Source of the DNA: Enterococcus sp. DIV2402
GTDB lineage: Bacteria; Bacillota; Bacilli; Lactobacillales; Enterococcaceae
NCBI RefSeq assembly: GCF_017426705.2
Contig: NZ_CP147251.1
Span: 2,518,501-2,582,500, forward strand
Direction: 5' to 3'
DNA length: 64,000 nt
The position numbers and the translations under genes are program-made. This document shows positions 55,434 to 64,000 of the stretch, in pieces; within the stretch, counting starts at the first letter, position 1, and each line of letters begins with the position of its first letter. The notes under the pieces are model-generated. The model did not search any database, had not been told where the DNA came from, and saw nothing but the letters and a program-made list of their open reading frames with translations.

Positions 55434-56288
55434 CTAGCCTTGTTTCACTTGTTCTTCAAGGAGTGCAAGTTCATTTAAAGCAATTTGATTCCGATTGATT
55501 TTGGAATAGGCGCGTGCATCGTAAATTAATTCAAGAATGATGGCTTGCTCTTCACTTGTCACAATAGCATTTTTAGCTAATTGAACAGCAGCTCTGGCTA
55601 AATAATAAGTTACGTGATTATCTGAACAAATAGTTACAGCATAGTGTAATAACGCATTACTTAACTCTAACTCTTGAATGTGTGCATAAAATACCCCACT
55701 TTGAAAAACAATGTGTAAAACACGCCAAGTATCTTCCATATCTTTAATTGGGTATTGATAAATTTGTTCTAAAACCTTGTTGAAATAAAATTCAGCTTTT
55801 TCCTCTTGCTCTTCTCTCAAATAAATCATCCCAATTCCGGTATAAGCTAATAAACGAAAAATAGGTTGGCTTTCTGTTAATAAAATTTGGTCAAAGACAA
55901 ACATAATATCCATGACTGGTTCATTTTGAAAAAACATGATAAAACCTTTTAAATAATAATAGCGTAAAACGGCATTGGCTTCTTCGGCTTCAATCAATGT
56001 AATACTTGCTAACAAATCAGCAGCTTGCTGATATTCACTCGTAATTAAGAAAAATTCTGCTTGATTCATTTTTTCTGTAATTTCTGAATTAGGAATTTCA
56101 ACTTTCGGAAATAACTCACCTAAGGATAGGTTCAATCGCTTGCATAATTTTAATAAAATTTTCAATGTCGGTATTTGTCCATTATTCTCAAAACGACTTA
56201 AAGTTGCTTGGGTACAAATACCATCTGCTAATTCACTTTGAGAAATCCCTAATGCTTTTCTAGCTTCAACAAAACGTTCAATATTCAT
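55434..56288 (-). CDS. XRE-type regulator with TPR-like C-terminal domain (Rgg/PlcR class)
   Basis: The 284-residue protein has an N-terminal helix-turn-helix (RKALGISQSELADGICTQATLSRFENNGQIPTLKILL span, residues 10-47) and a helical C-terminal repeat region. Such regulators in streptococci and bacilli bind short peptides; no peptide gene was found here. It precedes apbE on the same strand and may regulate the flavin cluster. Confidence 0.85.
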   Translation of the reverse strand: MNIERFVEARKALGISQSELADGICTQATLSRFENNGQIPTLKILLKLCKRLNLSLGELFPKVEIPNSEITEKMNQAEFFLITSEYQQAADLLASITLIEAEEANAVLRYYYLKGFIMFFQNEPVMDIMFVFDQILLTESQPIFRLLAYTGIGMIYLREEQEEKAEFYFNKVLEQIYQYPIKDMEDTWRVLHIVFQSGVFYAHIQELELSNALLHYAVTICSDNHVTYYLARAAVQLAKNAIVTSEEQAIILELIYDARAYSKINRNQIALNELALLEEQVKQG

Positions 56289-56483
56289 TGCCTCACCTCT
56301 TTAAGAAAACATAAGATTGATAATATTTTCACATTACATCACAAATTCTACTATTCACAAACTTATTTGTCAACGTTCTCATATAATTTTTTATATAAAA
56401 AACAATTACTATAAAGTAAAAAGTGTAAAAAAACATTATGTATCAACAAAAATCTATTATTTAATATAATTTATTATATAAAA

Positions 56484-56515
56484 AACGAATAATGATTTTA
56501 TTCTCATTACTCGTT
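56484..56515 (-). terminator. Terminator of the VanRS-like operon
   Basis: AACGAATAATGA (56484-56495) and TCATTACTCGTT (56504-56515) pair with one mismatch, followed on the minus strand by TTTTTATA. Confidence 0.7.
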
Positions 56516-57597
56516 TAATCGATGGTATCCAAATAAATTGTGAAAATAATTTCATTTTCTTCACTTTCTACATGAATGGTTCCTCCATGTAGTTCAACCA
56601 TTTCTTTCGTAATTGGTAAACCTAGTCCTGTTCCCCCAGTTGTTGTTTGTCTTGCAGTATCAATGCGATAAAAAGGTTCAAAAATACGTGTCAGCTTTTC
56701 TTTAGGGATAGTTTTCCCACGATTCGTTAATTGAATACTGATTTTCTCATCAACAATATTTAAAGATAAGTGCAATCTTGTATTTTCATAACTATAATTA
56801 ATCGCATTACGAATTAAATTATCAAATGCACGTTCCATTTTTTCTAAATCAATTAAACAATGCACCTCTTTTTGCAATGATAATTCCCAGGTTAATTGTT
56901 TTTCTTGCATCACAGGTAAAAATTCATAACTTAATTGTTCTAACATCACACTCAAATCGACTTCTTCTTTTTCCAAAGTCATTGAGGTTAAATTGAATCG
57001 AGTAATTTCAAAAAATTCACCAATCAATTGTTCTAAGCGCTCGGCTTTTTCTAAAGCAATATTAGTATAACGGGCACGCAAGTCCGTCGATAATTGTGGC
57101 TCTTCACGTAATAACGTTAAATACCCGATAACGCTAGTCAACGGTGTACGTAAGTCATGTGCTAAATAAACAATCAAATCATTTTTTCGTTGTTCAGCTT
57201 CTTTCGCTGCTCGCTGGTCCAATAAATTGCGTTCACGAATTTCATTCATTTCATTTTCTACATCAACTAAATTCGTCGATAAATGAATGGGGCGCTCTGG
57301 TTCTGTCACTAATTGATTCGTGGCTTGAATCGTTTCGTCCAGATAACCTAGGGCTTTTTTGATAAAATAAGTCGTCAGGATAATCCAAGCACCTAATCCA
57401 TACACCACGATACTTGGATACAAAATGGCTTCAATGAATTTCAACAGTTCGTAAATAGGATCTCCATCATACCAGATACGAAAACGAGCGAAGTATTTAA
57501 TAACCACAGGAACGATAATCATTGGAACGACCAGTACTATCAAACTTAAAAAGTACCTAGTCAATAAATTTTTAGCTAATTTACTTTGAATTTTCAA
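56515..57597 (-). CDS. Sensor histidine kinase, VanS-like
   Basis: The 360-residue kinase has two membrane segments (about 14-34 and 58-80) around a short outer loop, a HisKA H-box with His147 (AHDLRTPLTSVIGY), the N-box FDNLIRNAINYS, and G-boxes TGGTGLGLPI. The architecture matches VanS-type kinases. No van resistance ligase or vanHAX-like genes are in the window, so it should not be read as glycopeptide resistance. It overlaps the response regulator by 17 bases. Confidence 0.88.
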   Translation of the reverse strand: MKIQSKLAKNLLTRYFLSLIVLVVPMIIVPVVIKYFARFRIWYDGDPIYELLKFIEAILYPSIVVYGLGAWIILTTYFIKKALGYLDETIQATNQLVTEPERPIHLSTNLVDVENEMNEIRERNLLDQRAAKEAEQRKNDLIVYLAHDLRTPLTSVIGYLTLLREEPQLSTDLRARYTNIALEKAERLEQLIGEFFEITRFNLTSMTLEKEEVDLSVMLEQLSYEFLPVMQEKQLTWELSLQKEVHCLIDLEKMERAFDNLIRNAINYSYENTRLHLSLNIVDEKISIQLTNRGKTIPKEKLTRIFEPFYRIDTARQTTTGGTGLGLPITKEMVELHGGTIHVESEENEIIFTIYLDTID

Positions 57598-58279
57598 TCA
57601 TATAACCTACTCCCCAAACCGTTTTAATAAATTTTGGTTTTCGTGGTAATTCATGTAGTTTTTCTCGAAGTCGGGCGATATGTGCCATGACAGTATTGTT
57701 ATTTTCTAAATATTTTTCTTGCCAAACTACTTCAAATAATTCTTCTGAAGTCACAACTTTTCCTTGCTGCTCAAAAAGATAGACTAAAATTTTAAACTCG
57801 ATGGGTGTTAATTTAATTTCTTCTCCATATAACCAGCATTGATGACTTGCTGTTGAAACGATTAAGCCTTCTTTTTCAAATTCATCGATCGATTCTTGCT
57901 TTGATGAATTGTATCGTTGATAACGACGTAATTGTGTTTTAATACGCGCTACCACTTCTAAGGGGTTGAACGGTTTAGTAATATAATCATCTGCCCCTAA
58001 ACTCAAGCCGGTAATCGTATCTATCGCTTCTCCTTTAGCCGTCAGCATTAATACTGGGAAAAAATATTCTTGACGAAGTTCTTGCAAAATCGAAAAACCA
58101 TCTTTATCTGGTAACATCACATCTAATACTAGTAAGGAAACAGGATATTTTTTTATATAAGCAAGTGCATCCAGACCATTATAAAAAGTAACAACTTGAT
58201 AGCCTTCATTTTGTAAAAACGTGGTTAATAAATTGGCAATTGCTTGCTCGTCATCGACTACTACTATTTTATCTGTCAT
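57581..58279 (-). CDS. OmpR-family response regulator, VanR-like
   Basis: The 232-residue protein has a receiver domain with phosphoacceptor Asp53 (LLVLDVMLPDKDG), Lys in GADDYITKPFNPLEV, and a C-terminal winged helix (HQCWLYGEEIKLTPIEFKILVYL). It pairs with the overlapping kinase. Targets are not known; the nearby C39-type peptidase gene is a candidate. Confidence 0.92.
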   Translation of the reverse strand: MTDKIVVVDDEQAIANLLTTFLQNEGYQVVTFYNGLDALAYIKKYPVSLLVLDVMLPDKDGFSILQELRQEYFFPVLMLTAKGEAIDTITGLSLGADDYITKPFNPLEVVARIKTQLRRYQRYNSSKQESIDEFEKEGLIVSTASHQCWLYGEEIKLTPIEFKILVYLFEQQGKVVTSEELFEVVWQEKYLENNNTVMAHIARLREKLHELPRKPKFIKTVWGVGYMIENSK

Positions 58280-58353
58280 TTTTTCACCTCATGTTTCTTC
58301 TCTAGGTCTATTATACATGAGGGCCGTTCATTTGATAGTACCGATTTTTCTCA

Positions 58354-58998
58354 TTAGCCAAATGCCCAATAAGCAATTCCTTCTTGTTGAAACGTTTCGT
58401 CTGAAAATACTTGCTGATAATGATTTTTTTCAGGTGAATCATTCGGATCAAGTACTATGATTTGTCCTTGATTATTCATCATAAGTACCATAATATGACC
58501 CGTTGTTGTAAATGTTCCAGGATTAACAGAAACGATCACTGCCTTATGATTACTCGCTTGTTCTTTTGCTGCTTGGAAATCATTACCTAATGCTTGATAA
58601 TTTACTTGATAATGCCTACTAAAATCTTCAAATATTTGCCATGATGTTCCTTGTCCAGCAACGAAATAATTATTTTGTGCCCAATCTAAAATATCTGTCG
58701 GTAAAACCTCTTTTCCTTGTACATAAGCTAATACCATCGCCAACGAAACAATTGCACAACCATTTGTTGCTAAATCATCTTGTTTTGAATCAAAACCATA
58801 CGCAATATCGGCCCAACGTGGGTCTCTTTGTAAAAGTAACGGTATTTTTACGTTTAATTCTTGATTGGCTTGTTTTTGGAAAGCAATTAGCTCCTCTTTT
58901 TGATACGTTTGTTGCGTGGGCTTTTTCAAATAAAAATAACCAGCTCCTCCAATAATTAAAACAATTAACCAAATGATTGGCGTTTTTTTCTTTTTCAT
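58354..58998 (-). CDS. C39-like cysteine peptidase, membrane-anchored
   Basis: The 214-residue protein has an N-terminal hydrophobic anchor (about 7-22) and a papain-like fold of the Peptidase_C39_2 type: Cys81 in TNGCAIVSLAMVL, and His near residue 168 in TTTGHIMVLMM followed by VLDPNDS. It is exported. The substrate is unknown; it may act on the wall or on secreted peptides. It has its own RBS (GGAGGAG) and lies upstream of the VanRS-like pair. Confidence 0.85.
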   Translation of the reverse strand: MKKKKTPIIWLIVLIIGGAGYFYLKKPTQQTYQKEELIAFQKQANQELNVKIPLLLQRDPRWADIAYGFDSKQDDLATNGCAIVSLAMVLAYVQGKEVLPTDILDWAQNNYFVAGQGTSWQIFEDFSRHYQVNYQALGNDFQAAKEQASNHKAVIVSVNPGTFTTTGHIMVLMMNNQGQIIVLDPNDSPEKNHYQQVFSDETFQQEGIAYWAFG

Positions 58999-59230
58999 TT
59001 GTGCTCCTCCTCTACTTCTTTAGAATAACAAAGTTTTTTAGAAGAGTTATTGCTGTTTTGCTGTGATTTTCTCCGATTTTTATGATAAATTCTTACAAAT
59101 TTATGACAAAAATACGCTAAATGGAACCCTTTTAGCTAACCTATCTCTCAATTTTTGTATTTTATAAGCCCAAGCGGATGATGTTTTATAAATCACAAAA
59201 GTATTAATCCCATTAAGAAAGGATAGTTTT

Positions 59231-59393
59231 ATGTCAATCAGTAGGACAAGCGAATTTACTTGATGAGCTGGCTGATTTTATTCATTAGTTGAACCATTAT
59301 GAAAATGCCTATGAAATTTAGAAGTCTACGGGAACTATCTAAAACTTGGATGACCGACTTGCTAAAAATGATAAAAATAATGAAGCACACTAA
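59231..59393 (+). pseudogene. Decayed small gene
   Basis: The 404-base gap between the peptidase and GGDEF genes holds a degraded reading frame. An ATG at 59231, preceded by AAAGGATAGTTTT, opens only 10 codons in frame, but in the next frame from 59244 the translation reads GQANLLDELADFIH, TAG (59286), LNHYENAYEI, TAG (59319), KSTGTI, TAA (59340), NLDDRLAKNDKNNEAH and a final TAA (59391). It looks like a protein of about 54 residues with one frameshift and three stops. I do not recognise the family. Confidence 0.45.
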
Positions 59394-59420
59394 GTTTTGC
59401 GCTTAGTGTGCTTCGTTATT
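59376..59420. terminator. Bidirectional terminator after the GGDEF-EAL gene
   Basis: A 19-base stem with one mismatch (59376-59394 with 59402-59420) has loop TTTTGCG. Its right arm covers the last codons and stop of the GGDEF-EAL gene. Confidence 0.8.
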
Positions 59421-61427
59421 TTTAGGTAGCTGTCTTTTTATTAATAATTTTTCTGTCTCTACTAAATCTAATGGTCGACTATAATAAAAACCTTGAATTT
59501 CATCGACATCATTGATAACTAAACTGTCAAACTCTTCTTGTGTTTCTACGCCTTCTGCAACTACGTGTAAGCCTAAATCTTTTCCTAACTGAATTACTGT
59601 ATGAACTAGCTTTTGTTCTTTAAAATTTTGAGAAATCCCTTGAATTAACGACTTATCAATTTTCAAAATATCTAAATCTAGTTTCAATAGATACGATAGT
59701 GAAGAATAGCCCGTCCCAAAGTCATCCAACGCAACTTTAATCCCATTTTTTTTCAAAATATCTAGGGCTACTTGAACCTGTAATTCATTGGTCATCAAAA
59801 TGCTTTCAGTAATTTCAATTTGAATCCACGTTGTTTCAACATTAAATTCAGCTAAAATGTCTAAAAATTTTTCTGCAAAACATGGTTGCACAAATTGACA
59901 AGCCGATAAATTCACTGAAACAGGAATTGGTGTATAGCCTTTGTTCACCCAAAGTTTAATTTGTTTACATACTTGCCGTAAGACCCATTCGTTCAATTCA
60001 CTAGACATGCCAATTTCTTCAGCAAGTGGAATAAATTCTCCCGGAGAAATACATCCTAGTGTAGGATGCTGCCAACGAATTAATGCTTCTAATCCGGTGA
60101 CATAATCATTTTTAGGACAAACTTTAGGTTGATAAACAATATAAAATTGTTCATCATACGAAGCTTCTCTTAAATCGTTTTGAATTTGAAATAACCGCTG
60201 ATCGGAACTGTCAATTAAACGCGTTGAAAATAGATAGGCATTTTTTCGTGTGTTTTTCACTTCATACATTGCTGCATCCGCGTTTTTCATCATATCATCT
60301 TTGGTTTCGCCTGACTCTGGAAAAATGGCCACCCCCACACTACACGTCATCCAAATGGTTAAGTTTTGAATGACAAAAGGTTCCTTAAATTGTTGTAGAA
60401 GTTTTTCTGCCGCTTGTTTTAGAGAAGCGATATTTTCTGTTTGATAGACAATCATCCCAAATTCATCGCCACCGATACGAGCAACTAGTCCTGTATCCCC
60501 CACAAATTCCATTAAACGTTGCGATACTTTAATTAATAATTGATCACCAATCGCATGTCCTTTCGTATCATTGATGTATTTAAAACTATCTAAATCAATA
60601 AATAAAATACCAAAATGTTGGCCATTTTTGTGAGCTTCTTCAATACAAGTCGTTAATTTATGGTCAAACATGCGTCGATTAGGGATTCCTGTTAAAGAAT
60701 CCGAATTGGCTAACTGTTGAATTTTTTCCTCATTGTTTTTTTGGCTAGTTATATCATAGCGAATCGCCATATATTGAAAAATTTCGCCTTGTTCATCAAG
60801 CATCGGAACAATCGTGGCATCTGTCCAATAGTAAGAACCATCTTTTTTTCGGTTTTTTATTTCGCCATGCCAAGTTTTTCCTTGAAGAATCGTCTCCCAC
60901 AGCTCTGTAAAAAATTCTTTCGGGTGATACTTAGAATTAAGAATTCTATGTGTATGCCCAATCAATTCATTTTTTTCATAACCAGACATTTCACAAGAAT
61001 GCCTGTTTGCATAAGTAATTCTGCCAGCAGTGTCCGTAATAACTAAAATAACTGAATTATTCAATGCTTGATGAAGATAGGATAAATCATCCAACGTATG
61101 GAATAATTCTTGGTCTAATTGATCGGCTTCAATGATTGTTCCAAGAATCATCCATCCTTCATTTGTATCAATGCCATAACTAAATATAATTAAAGGTATT
61201 GTCCTACCATCATATCTATTGATAACTACTCGTTTATAACTTGCTCGTTTTTTCTTTGTCATTAATTTAGAAAAATAATGAGCAACCTCATTATTAATAT
61301 AACGAGATAAAATTGAACGATAATCTTTTCCTTGAATTTGTTCAGCTTTTCCGTCAACTAATTCAAAAAAATGATTATCATAAAAATAAATATTCCCTTT
61401 TTGAATTCGAAAGACAATTTGTTTCAT
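59403..61427 (-). CDS. PAS-GGDEF-EAL protein (c-di-GMP synthesis/hydrolysis)
   Basis: The 674-residue cytoplasmic protein starts at ATG 61427. In order: an N-terminal PAS-like region, a PAS domain (about 135-235, ITDTAGRITYANRHSCEMSGYEKNELIG), a GGDEF domain with intact RIGGDEFGMIV, and an EAL domain with GLEALIRWQHP and the DDFGTGYSSLSYL loop. No RxxD I-site stands before GGDEF. No membrane segment is seen. It may make and/or break c-di-GMP in response to a PAS ligand. Most enterococci lack such proteins. Confidence 0.93.
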   Translation of the reverse strand: MKQIVFRIQKGNIYFYDNHFFELVDGKAEQIQGKDYRSILSRYINNEVAHYFSKLMTKKKRASYKRVVINRYDGRTIPLIIFSYGIDTNEGWMILGTIIEADQLDQELFHTLDDLSYLHQALNNSVILVITDTAGRITYANRHSCEMSGYEKNELIGHTHRILNSKYHPKEFFTELWETILQGKTWHGEIKNRKKDGSYYWTDATIVPMLDEQGEIFQYMAIRYDITSQKNNEEKIQQLANSDSLTGIPNRRMFDHKLTTCIEEAHKNGQHFGILFIDLDSFKYINDTKGHAIGDQLLIKVSQRLMEFVGDTGLVARIGGDEFGMIVYQTENIASLKQAAEKLLQQFKEPFVIQNLTIWMTCSVGVAIFPESGETKDDMMKNADAAMYEVKNTRKNAYLFSTRLIDSSDQRLFQIQNDLREASYDEQFYIVYQPKVCPKNDYVTGLEALIRWQHPTLGCISPGEFIPLAEEIGMSSELNEWVLRQVCKQIKLWVNKGYTPIPVSVNLSACQFVQPCFAEKFLDILAEFNVETTWIQIEITESILMTNELQVQVALDILKKNGIKVALDDFGTGYSSLSYLLKLDLDILKIDKSLIQGISQNFKEQKLVHTVIQLGKDLGLHVVAEGVETQEEFDSLVINDVDEIQGFYYSRPLDLVETEKLLIKRQLPKNNEAH

Positions 61428-61497
61428 CTGTGCACACTCCAAGTTAATAATTTAATTATTATAACATGCAAAAATAAAATTTATAAATCATAATATA

Positions 61498-61540
61498 TTA
61501 AAAACTACTGAGAAATAATTCATATCACCCAGTAGTTTCC
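61498..61540 (-). terminator. Terminator of the dapF operon
   Basis: AAACTACTG (61502-61510) and CAGTAGTTT (61530-61538) pair; the minus strand then reads TTTAATATA. Confidence 0.65.
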
Positions 61541-61555
61541 TAAAAAATAATTATT

Positions 61556-62380
61556 TTACAATACAAAATCCTCGTCACGGATGATTCCTTCAATAACAAT
61601 GTTGGTATCGCCAATTAAATTCAATGCTTGATCTGAAACTTCAACTTTTAAGACACCGCCTAACACATGTAAAACAACAGGATCTTGTTGAATCAGTTCT
61701 CTTTTTCTTAAAGCATAAGCGGTGGAACCTGAACCAGTACCACAAGCTAATGTGAAGTCTTCCACACCGCGTTCAAATGTGCGCACGATAACTTCTTGAT
61801 TATCTAAATCGTAAAAATTAACATTGGCACCTTTTGGTAATTTTTCCCAAAAACGTAATTTTTTGGCTAATTCACGAAGTTCTGCCAATTCAGTTGTTCC
61901 TAAATTTGGATAATGAACCACTAAATGTGGAATACCCGGATTTCCAAGTTCAATGTAATCAATAACTAATTCTGGATTTTCTGAAAATTCACAATCAAAT
62001 TCAACGGTTGTCGGTTCATTCAATTGAACTTTATACAAACGTTCATCCAAACGCCAAGCTTTGACATCGCCTGCAATGGTTTCAATGGTCATCTCTGCTT
62101 GTGCCAGACCTTTTTCATAAGCATATCGAGCAATACAACGTGCGCCATTCCCACACATTTCAGCTTCAGTGCCATCCGCATTGTAAAAACGCATGCGGAA
62201 ATCGCCCCTATTTTCAGGAAAATCAACCGCCATCACCGCATCAGAACCTACAGAAATTCGATGTTGACAGACTCTTTTAGCTAACTCTGATAATTGTTCG
62301 CCAGAAAGATTTAATTCCATGTTGTTGATGACAATAAAATCATTTCCGGTACCTTGCATTTTATAAAATGGAATATTCAT
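61556..62380 (-). CDS. dapF: Diaminopimelate epimerase
   Basis: The 274-residue enzyme turns LL-DAP into meso-DAP. The two active Cys motifs are present: MCGNGARCIARYA and FTLACGTGSGSTAYA. It starts MNIPFYKMQGTGNDFIVINN. It follows the M20 deacetylase by 17 bases. It serves lysine synthesis and the cell wall of species with DAP; most enterococci have Lys in the wall. Confidence 0.95.
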   Translation of the reverse strand: MNIPFYKMQGTGNDFIVINNMELNLSGEQLSELAKRVCQHRISVGSDAVMAVDFPENRGDFRMRFYNADGTEAEMCGNGARCIARYAYEKGLAQAEMTIETIAGDVKAWRLDERLYKVQLNEPTTVEFDCEFSENPELVIDYIELGNPGIPHLVVHYPNLGTTELAELRELAKKLRFWEKLPKGANVNFYDLDNQEVIVRTFERGVEDFTLACGTGSGSTAYALRKRELIQQDPVVLHVLGGVLKVEVSDQALNLIGDTNIVIEGIIRDEDFVL

Positions 62381-62397
62381 AAAGGTTCCTCTTTTCT

Positions 62398-63552
62398 TTA
62401 CTTATTTAATTCTTGAATCAAATCGACATAGCAAGCAATCCCCTTGAGTAAATTTTTCTCATCAAACTGCATTTTGCCGCTGTGTAATGGATGAATATAC
62501 CCTTTTTCTTCATTTCTAGTTCCTACAAAGAAAAATAGCCCTGGTACAACTTGTTGGTACATAGAAAAATCTTCTGCCAGCATATATGGAGGTGTTTCTT
62601 GATACGAATCCTTGGCTACTGTTTCAAGTGCAGTTACCATTGCTATGTCATTTTCTACTACCCGATACATATGATTAAACATCACTTCTGCCTCGCAATC
62701 ATATCCATGAGCAATTTCTTTAGCCAGCGTCTCGATTCGTTCTGTCATTCGCTGATAAACTGCATCATCAAACGCTCGCATCGTGCCTTCTAAATGAACC
62801 TTTCCAGCAATAATATTCATTGCTTCGCCGCCGCTAATTTTTCCAAAAGTCAAAACGGCACTTTCCATCGGACTAATATTACGAGAAATAATACTATGCA
62901 AGCCTTGTATCACCGCCGCTGCTGCTAAAATAGCATCTGCGCCTTGTTGGGGTTGCGCTCCATGTGCGCTGCGACCTTTAATTGTAATCGCAACTTCACC
63001 ATTGCGAGCCATCATCGCTCCTGGACGACACGCAATCACTCCTTCTGAAAAGTCAGGAAAGACGTGTAATCCTACAATTTGATCAATCTGATAGGTTTCA
63101 ATTAAACCTGCGTCAATCATCAACTGAGCGCCTCCTGGACCCTCTTCTGCTGGTTGGAAGATTAAAATAAGCGTTCCTCGACGTTTTTCTGGATGTTCAC
63201 TTAAATATTTCGCAAAGCCTAACATGGTCGCCATATGGCCATCATGACCACATGCATGCATTTTCCCAGGCGTTTTTGAAACAAAGTCGACACCTGTTTC
63301 TTCTGTGACTGGTAACGCATCGATATCTGTTCGAAAAGCAATGGTTTTACCGGGGATATCGCTACGTAAAACAGCGACTGTTCCTGTATGAATCATTGGA
63401 TAAACTTCTGTAATGCCAAAAGAAGCTAATTTTTCACGTAGGTAATGGGCTGTTTGAATCTCTTCTAAGCCTAACTCAGGAATTTGATGCAATTCTCTGC
63501 GAAATTTCGTAACATCAGGTAATAAATCTTGAATTTCTTTGGTTATTTTCAT
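62398..63552 (-). CDS. M20-family deacetylase, probably N-acetyl-diaminopimelate deacetylase
   Basis: The 384-residue metallohydrolase has the motifs RRELHQIPELGLEE, MHACGHDGHMATMLG (Cys/His metal ligands), FQPAEEGPGGAQ (catalytic Glu) and RSAHGAQPQQGADAI. It sits between dapF and divergent dapD, which fits the acetylase branch of DAP synthesis (YkuR-type). General M20 hydrolases share these motifs, so the substrate is inferred from context. Confidence 0.85.
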   Translation of the reverse strand: MKITKEIQDLLPDVTKFRRELHQIPELGLEEIQTAHYLREKLASFGITEVYPMIHTGTVAVLRSDIPGKTIAFRTDIDALPVTEETGVDFVSKTPGKMHACGHDGHMATMLGFAKYLSEHPEKRRGTLILIFQPAEEGPGGAQLMIDAGLIETYQIDQIVGLHVFPDFSEGVIACRPGAMMARNGEVAITIKGRSAHGAQPQQGADAILAAAAVIQGLHSIISRNISPMESAVLTFGKISGGEAMNIIAGKVHLEGTMRAFDDAVYQRMTERIETLAKEIAHGYDCEAEVMFNHMYRVVENDIAMVTALETVAKDSYQETPPYMLAEDFSMYQQVVPGLFFFVGTRNEEKGYIHPLHSGKMQFDEKNLLKGIACYVDLIQELNK

Positions 63553-63790
63553 AAAAAATCGCTTCTTTCATTAAAATAAGTGGTTTTTTTCATTATTTTT
63601 CAGTAAAAAAATCATAACAATTGATATGTGTTTATCATATAGTATATAATTCCAATATTCTACTCATAAATTTCCAAATCTACAAATTTTGTTTATGACT
63701 AGACCAATAATTAGACCTATTTATAAAATGAATCCGTCATTCTTTTTATAAGTATGCCTAATTAACTAAGAAGGAGGCGCAAAAAAACTT

Positions 63791-64000
63791 ATGTCAGAAT
63801 TACAATTTTCAGATCCTTATCAGTTAGCAAAATACATCAAAGATGCGACAAAACAAACGCCAGTTAAAGCTTACATCGATGGTGATTTAACAAATGTTTC
63901 AAGCGATACAGTCAAAATTTTTGGCAATATTGTAATTGGCGATGCGACAGACATCGAAACGTTCTTAAACGAAAATAAAGCTGTCATTAACGACTATTAT
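63791..64000 (+). CDS. dapD: Tetrahydrodipicolinate N-acetyltransferase DapD/DapH (5' part)
   Basis: The first 70 residues are present (MSELQFSDPYQLAKYIKDATKQTPVKAYIDGDL segment), cut by the right edge. It matches the N-terminal domain of Firmicutes DapH. The start follows AAGGAGG by 13 bases. It is divergent from the deacetylase and dapF. No lysine riboswitch is seen in the 238 bases between them. Confidence 0.9.
   Translation, partial: MSELQFSDPYQLAKYIKDATKQTPVKAYIDGDLTNVSSDTVKIFGNIVIGDATDIETFLNENKAVINDYY

Noticed and set aside
56515..58279. Glycopeptide resistance cluster
   Set aside because: Only a VanS/VanR-like pair is present; no D-Ala-D-Lac or D-Ala-D-Ser ligase, dehydrogenase or dipeptidase genes lie nearby.
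63553..63790. Lysine riboswitch before dapD
   Set aside because: The region is AT-rich without the L-box core or the needed length of structured blocks.

Overview
The window is chromosomal DNA from a low-GC Gram-positive bacterium of the Enterococcus type. The assignment rests on the fused acetyl-CoA acetyltransferase/HMG-CoA reductase (mvaE) divergent from mvaS, on the block der-rpsA-cmk-recQ/ypbB-ribU-rluB-scpB-scpA-xerD-fur, on the dnaG-rpoD-mapZ cluster, and on mprF with a VanS/VanR-like pair. The species cannot be fixed from sequence alone. Coding is dense, and almost every gene from 1 to 29.4 kb lies on the minus strand.

Region by region. (1) 1-7.0 kb holds a type I-C CRISPR-Cas operon on the minus strand: cas3-cas5-cas8c-cas7-cas4-cas1. 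It is cut inside cas1 by the left edge, so cas2 and the array, if present, lie outside. A DUF2971 gene sits directly upstream. (2) 8-29.4 kb is housekeeping: HU, Der, an S1-repeat protein, a small DUF4430 lipoprotein, Cmk, a LysM protein, RecQ/YpbB, ferredoxin, RibU behind an FMN riboswitch, RluB/ScpB/ScpA/XerD, Fur, CvfB, AzlCD, MapZ, sigma-A, primase, a DUF368 protein and a lysozyme-like protein. (3) 29.6-39.6 kb holds an alpha/beta hydrolase with mprF, two unrecognised proteins, a nucleoid-associated protein and the mevalonate genes. (4) 39.6-42.8 kb holds an ABC transporter of the TrpXYZ type behind a leader that encodes a 19-residue peptide packed with Tyr and Phe codons, followed by mutually exclusive hairpins and a terminator. 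(5) 42.8-47.6 kb holds tRNA-Gln and tRNA-His, DAP dehydrogenase, an SDR, an aldo/keto reductase divergent from an HxlR regulator, and an M20 amidohydrolase. (6) 47.7-52.6 kb is an EfeUOB iron-uptake operon divergent from tatA-tatC, with Fur-type operators over both promoters. (7) 52.7-56.3 kb is a flavin redox cluster: two FMN reductases, cytosolic-type ApbE and an HTH regulator. The larger reductase carries two ApbE-type flavinylation motifs in its last 30 residues. (8) 56.5-64 kb holds the VanRS-like pair, a C39-like protease, a decayed small gene, a PAS-GGDEF-EAL protein and lysine/DAP genes (dapF, an M20 deacetylase, and the 5' part of dapD).

Functional links. Fur (about 20 kb) is the expected repressor of the EfeUOB/Tat locus. 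TatAC would export EfeB, which has a twin-arginine signal. ApbE (about 55 kb) would load FMN onto the reductase encoded beside it. The dapD-deacetylase-dapF route and DAP dehydrogenase give two routes to meso-DAP and lysine. The two observations I rate highest are the aromatic leader-peptide attenuator (39,685-39,990) and the C-terminal flavinylation tags (about 52,661-52,750).
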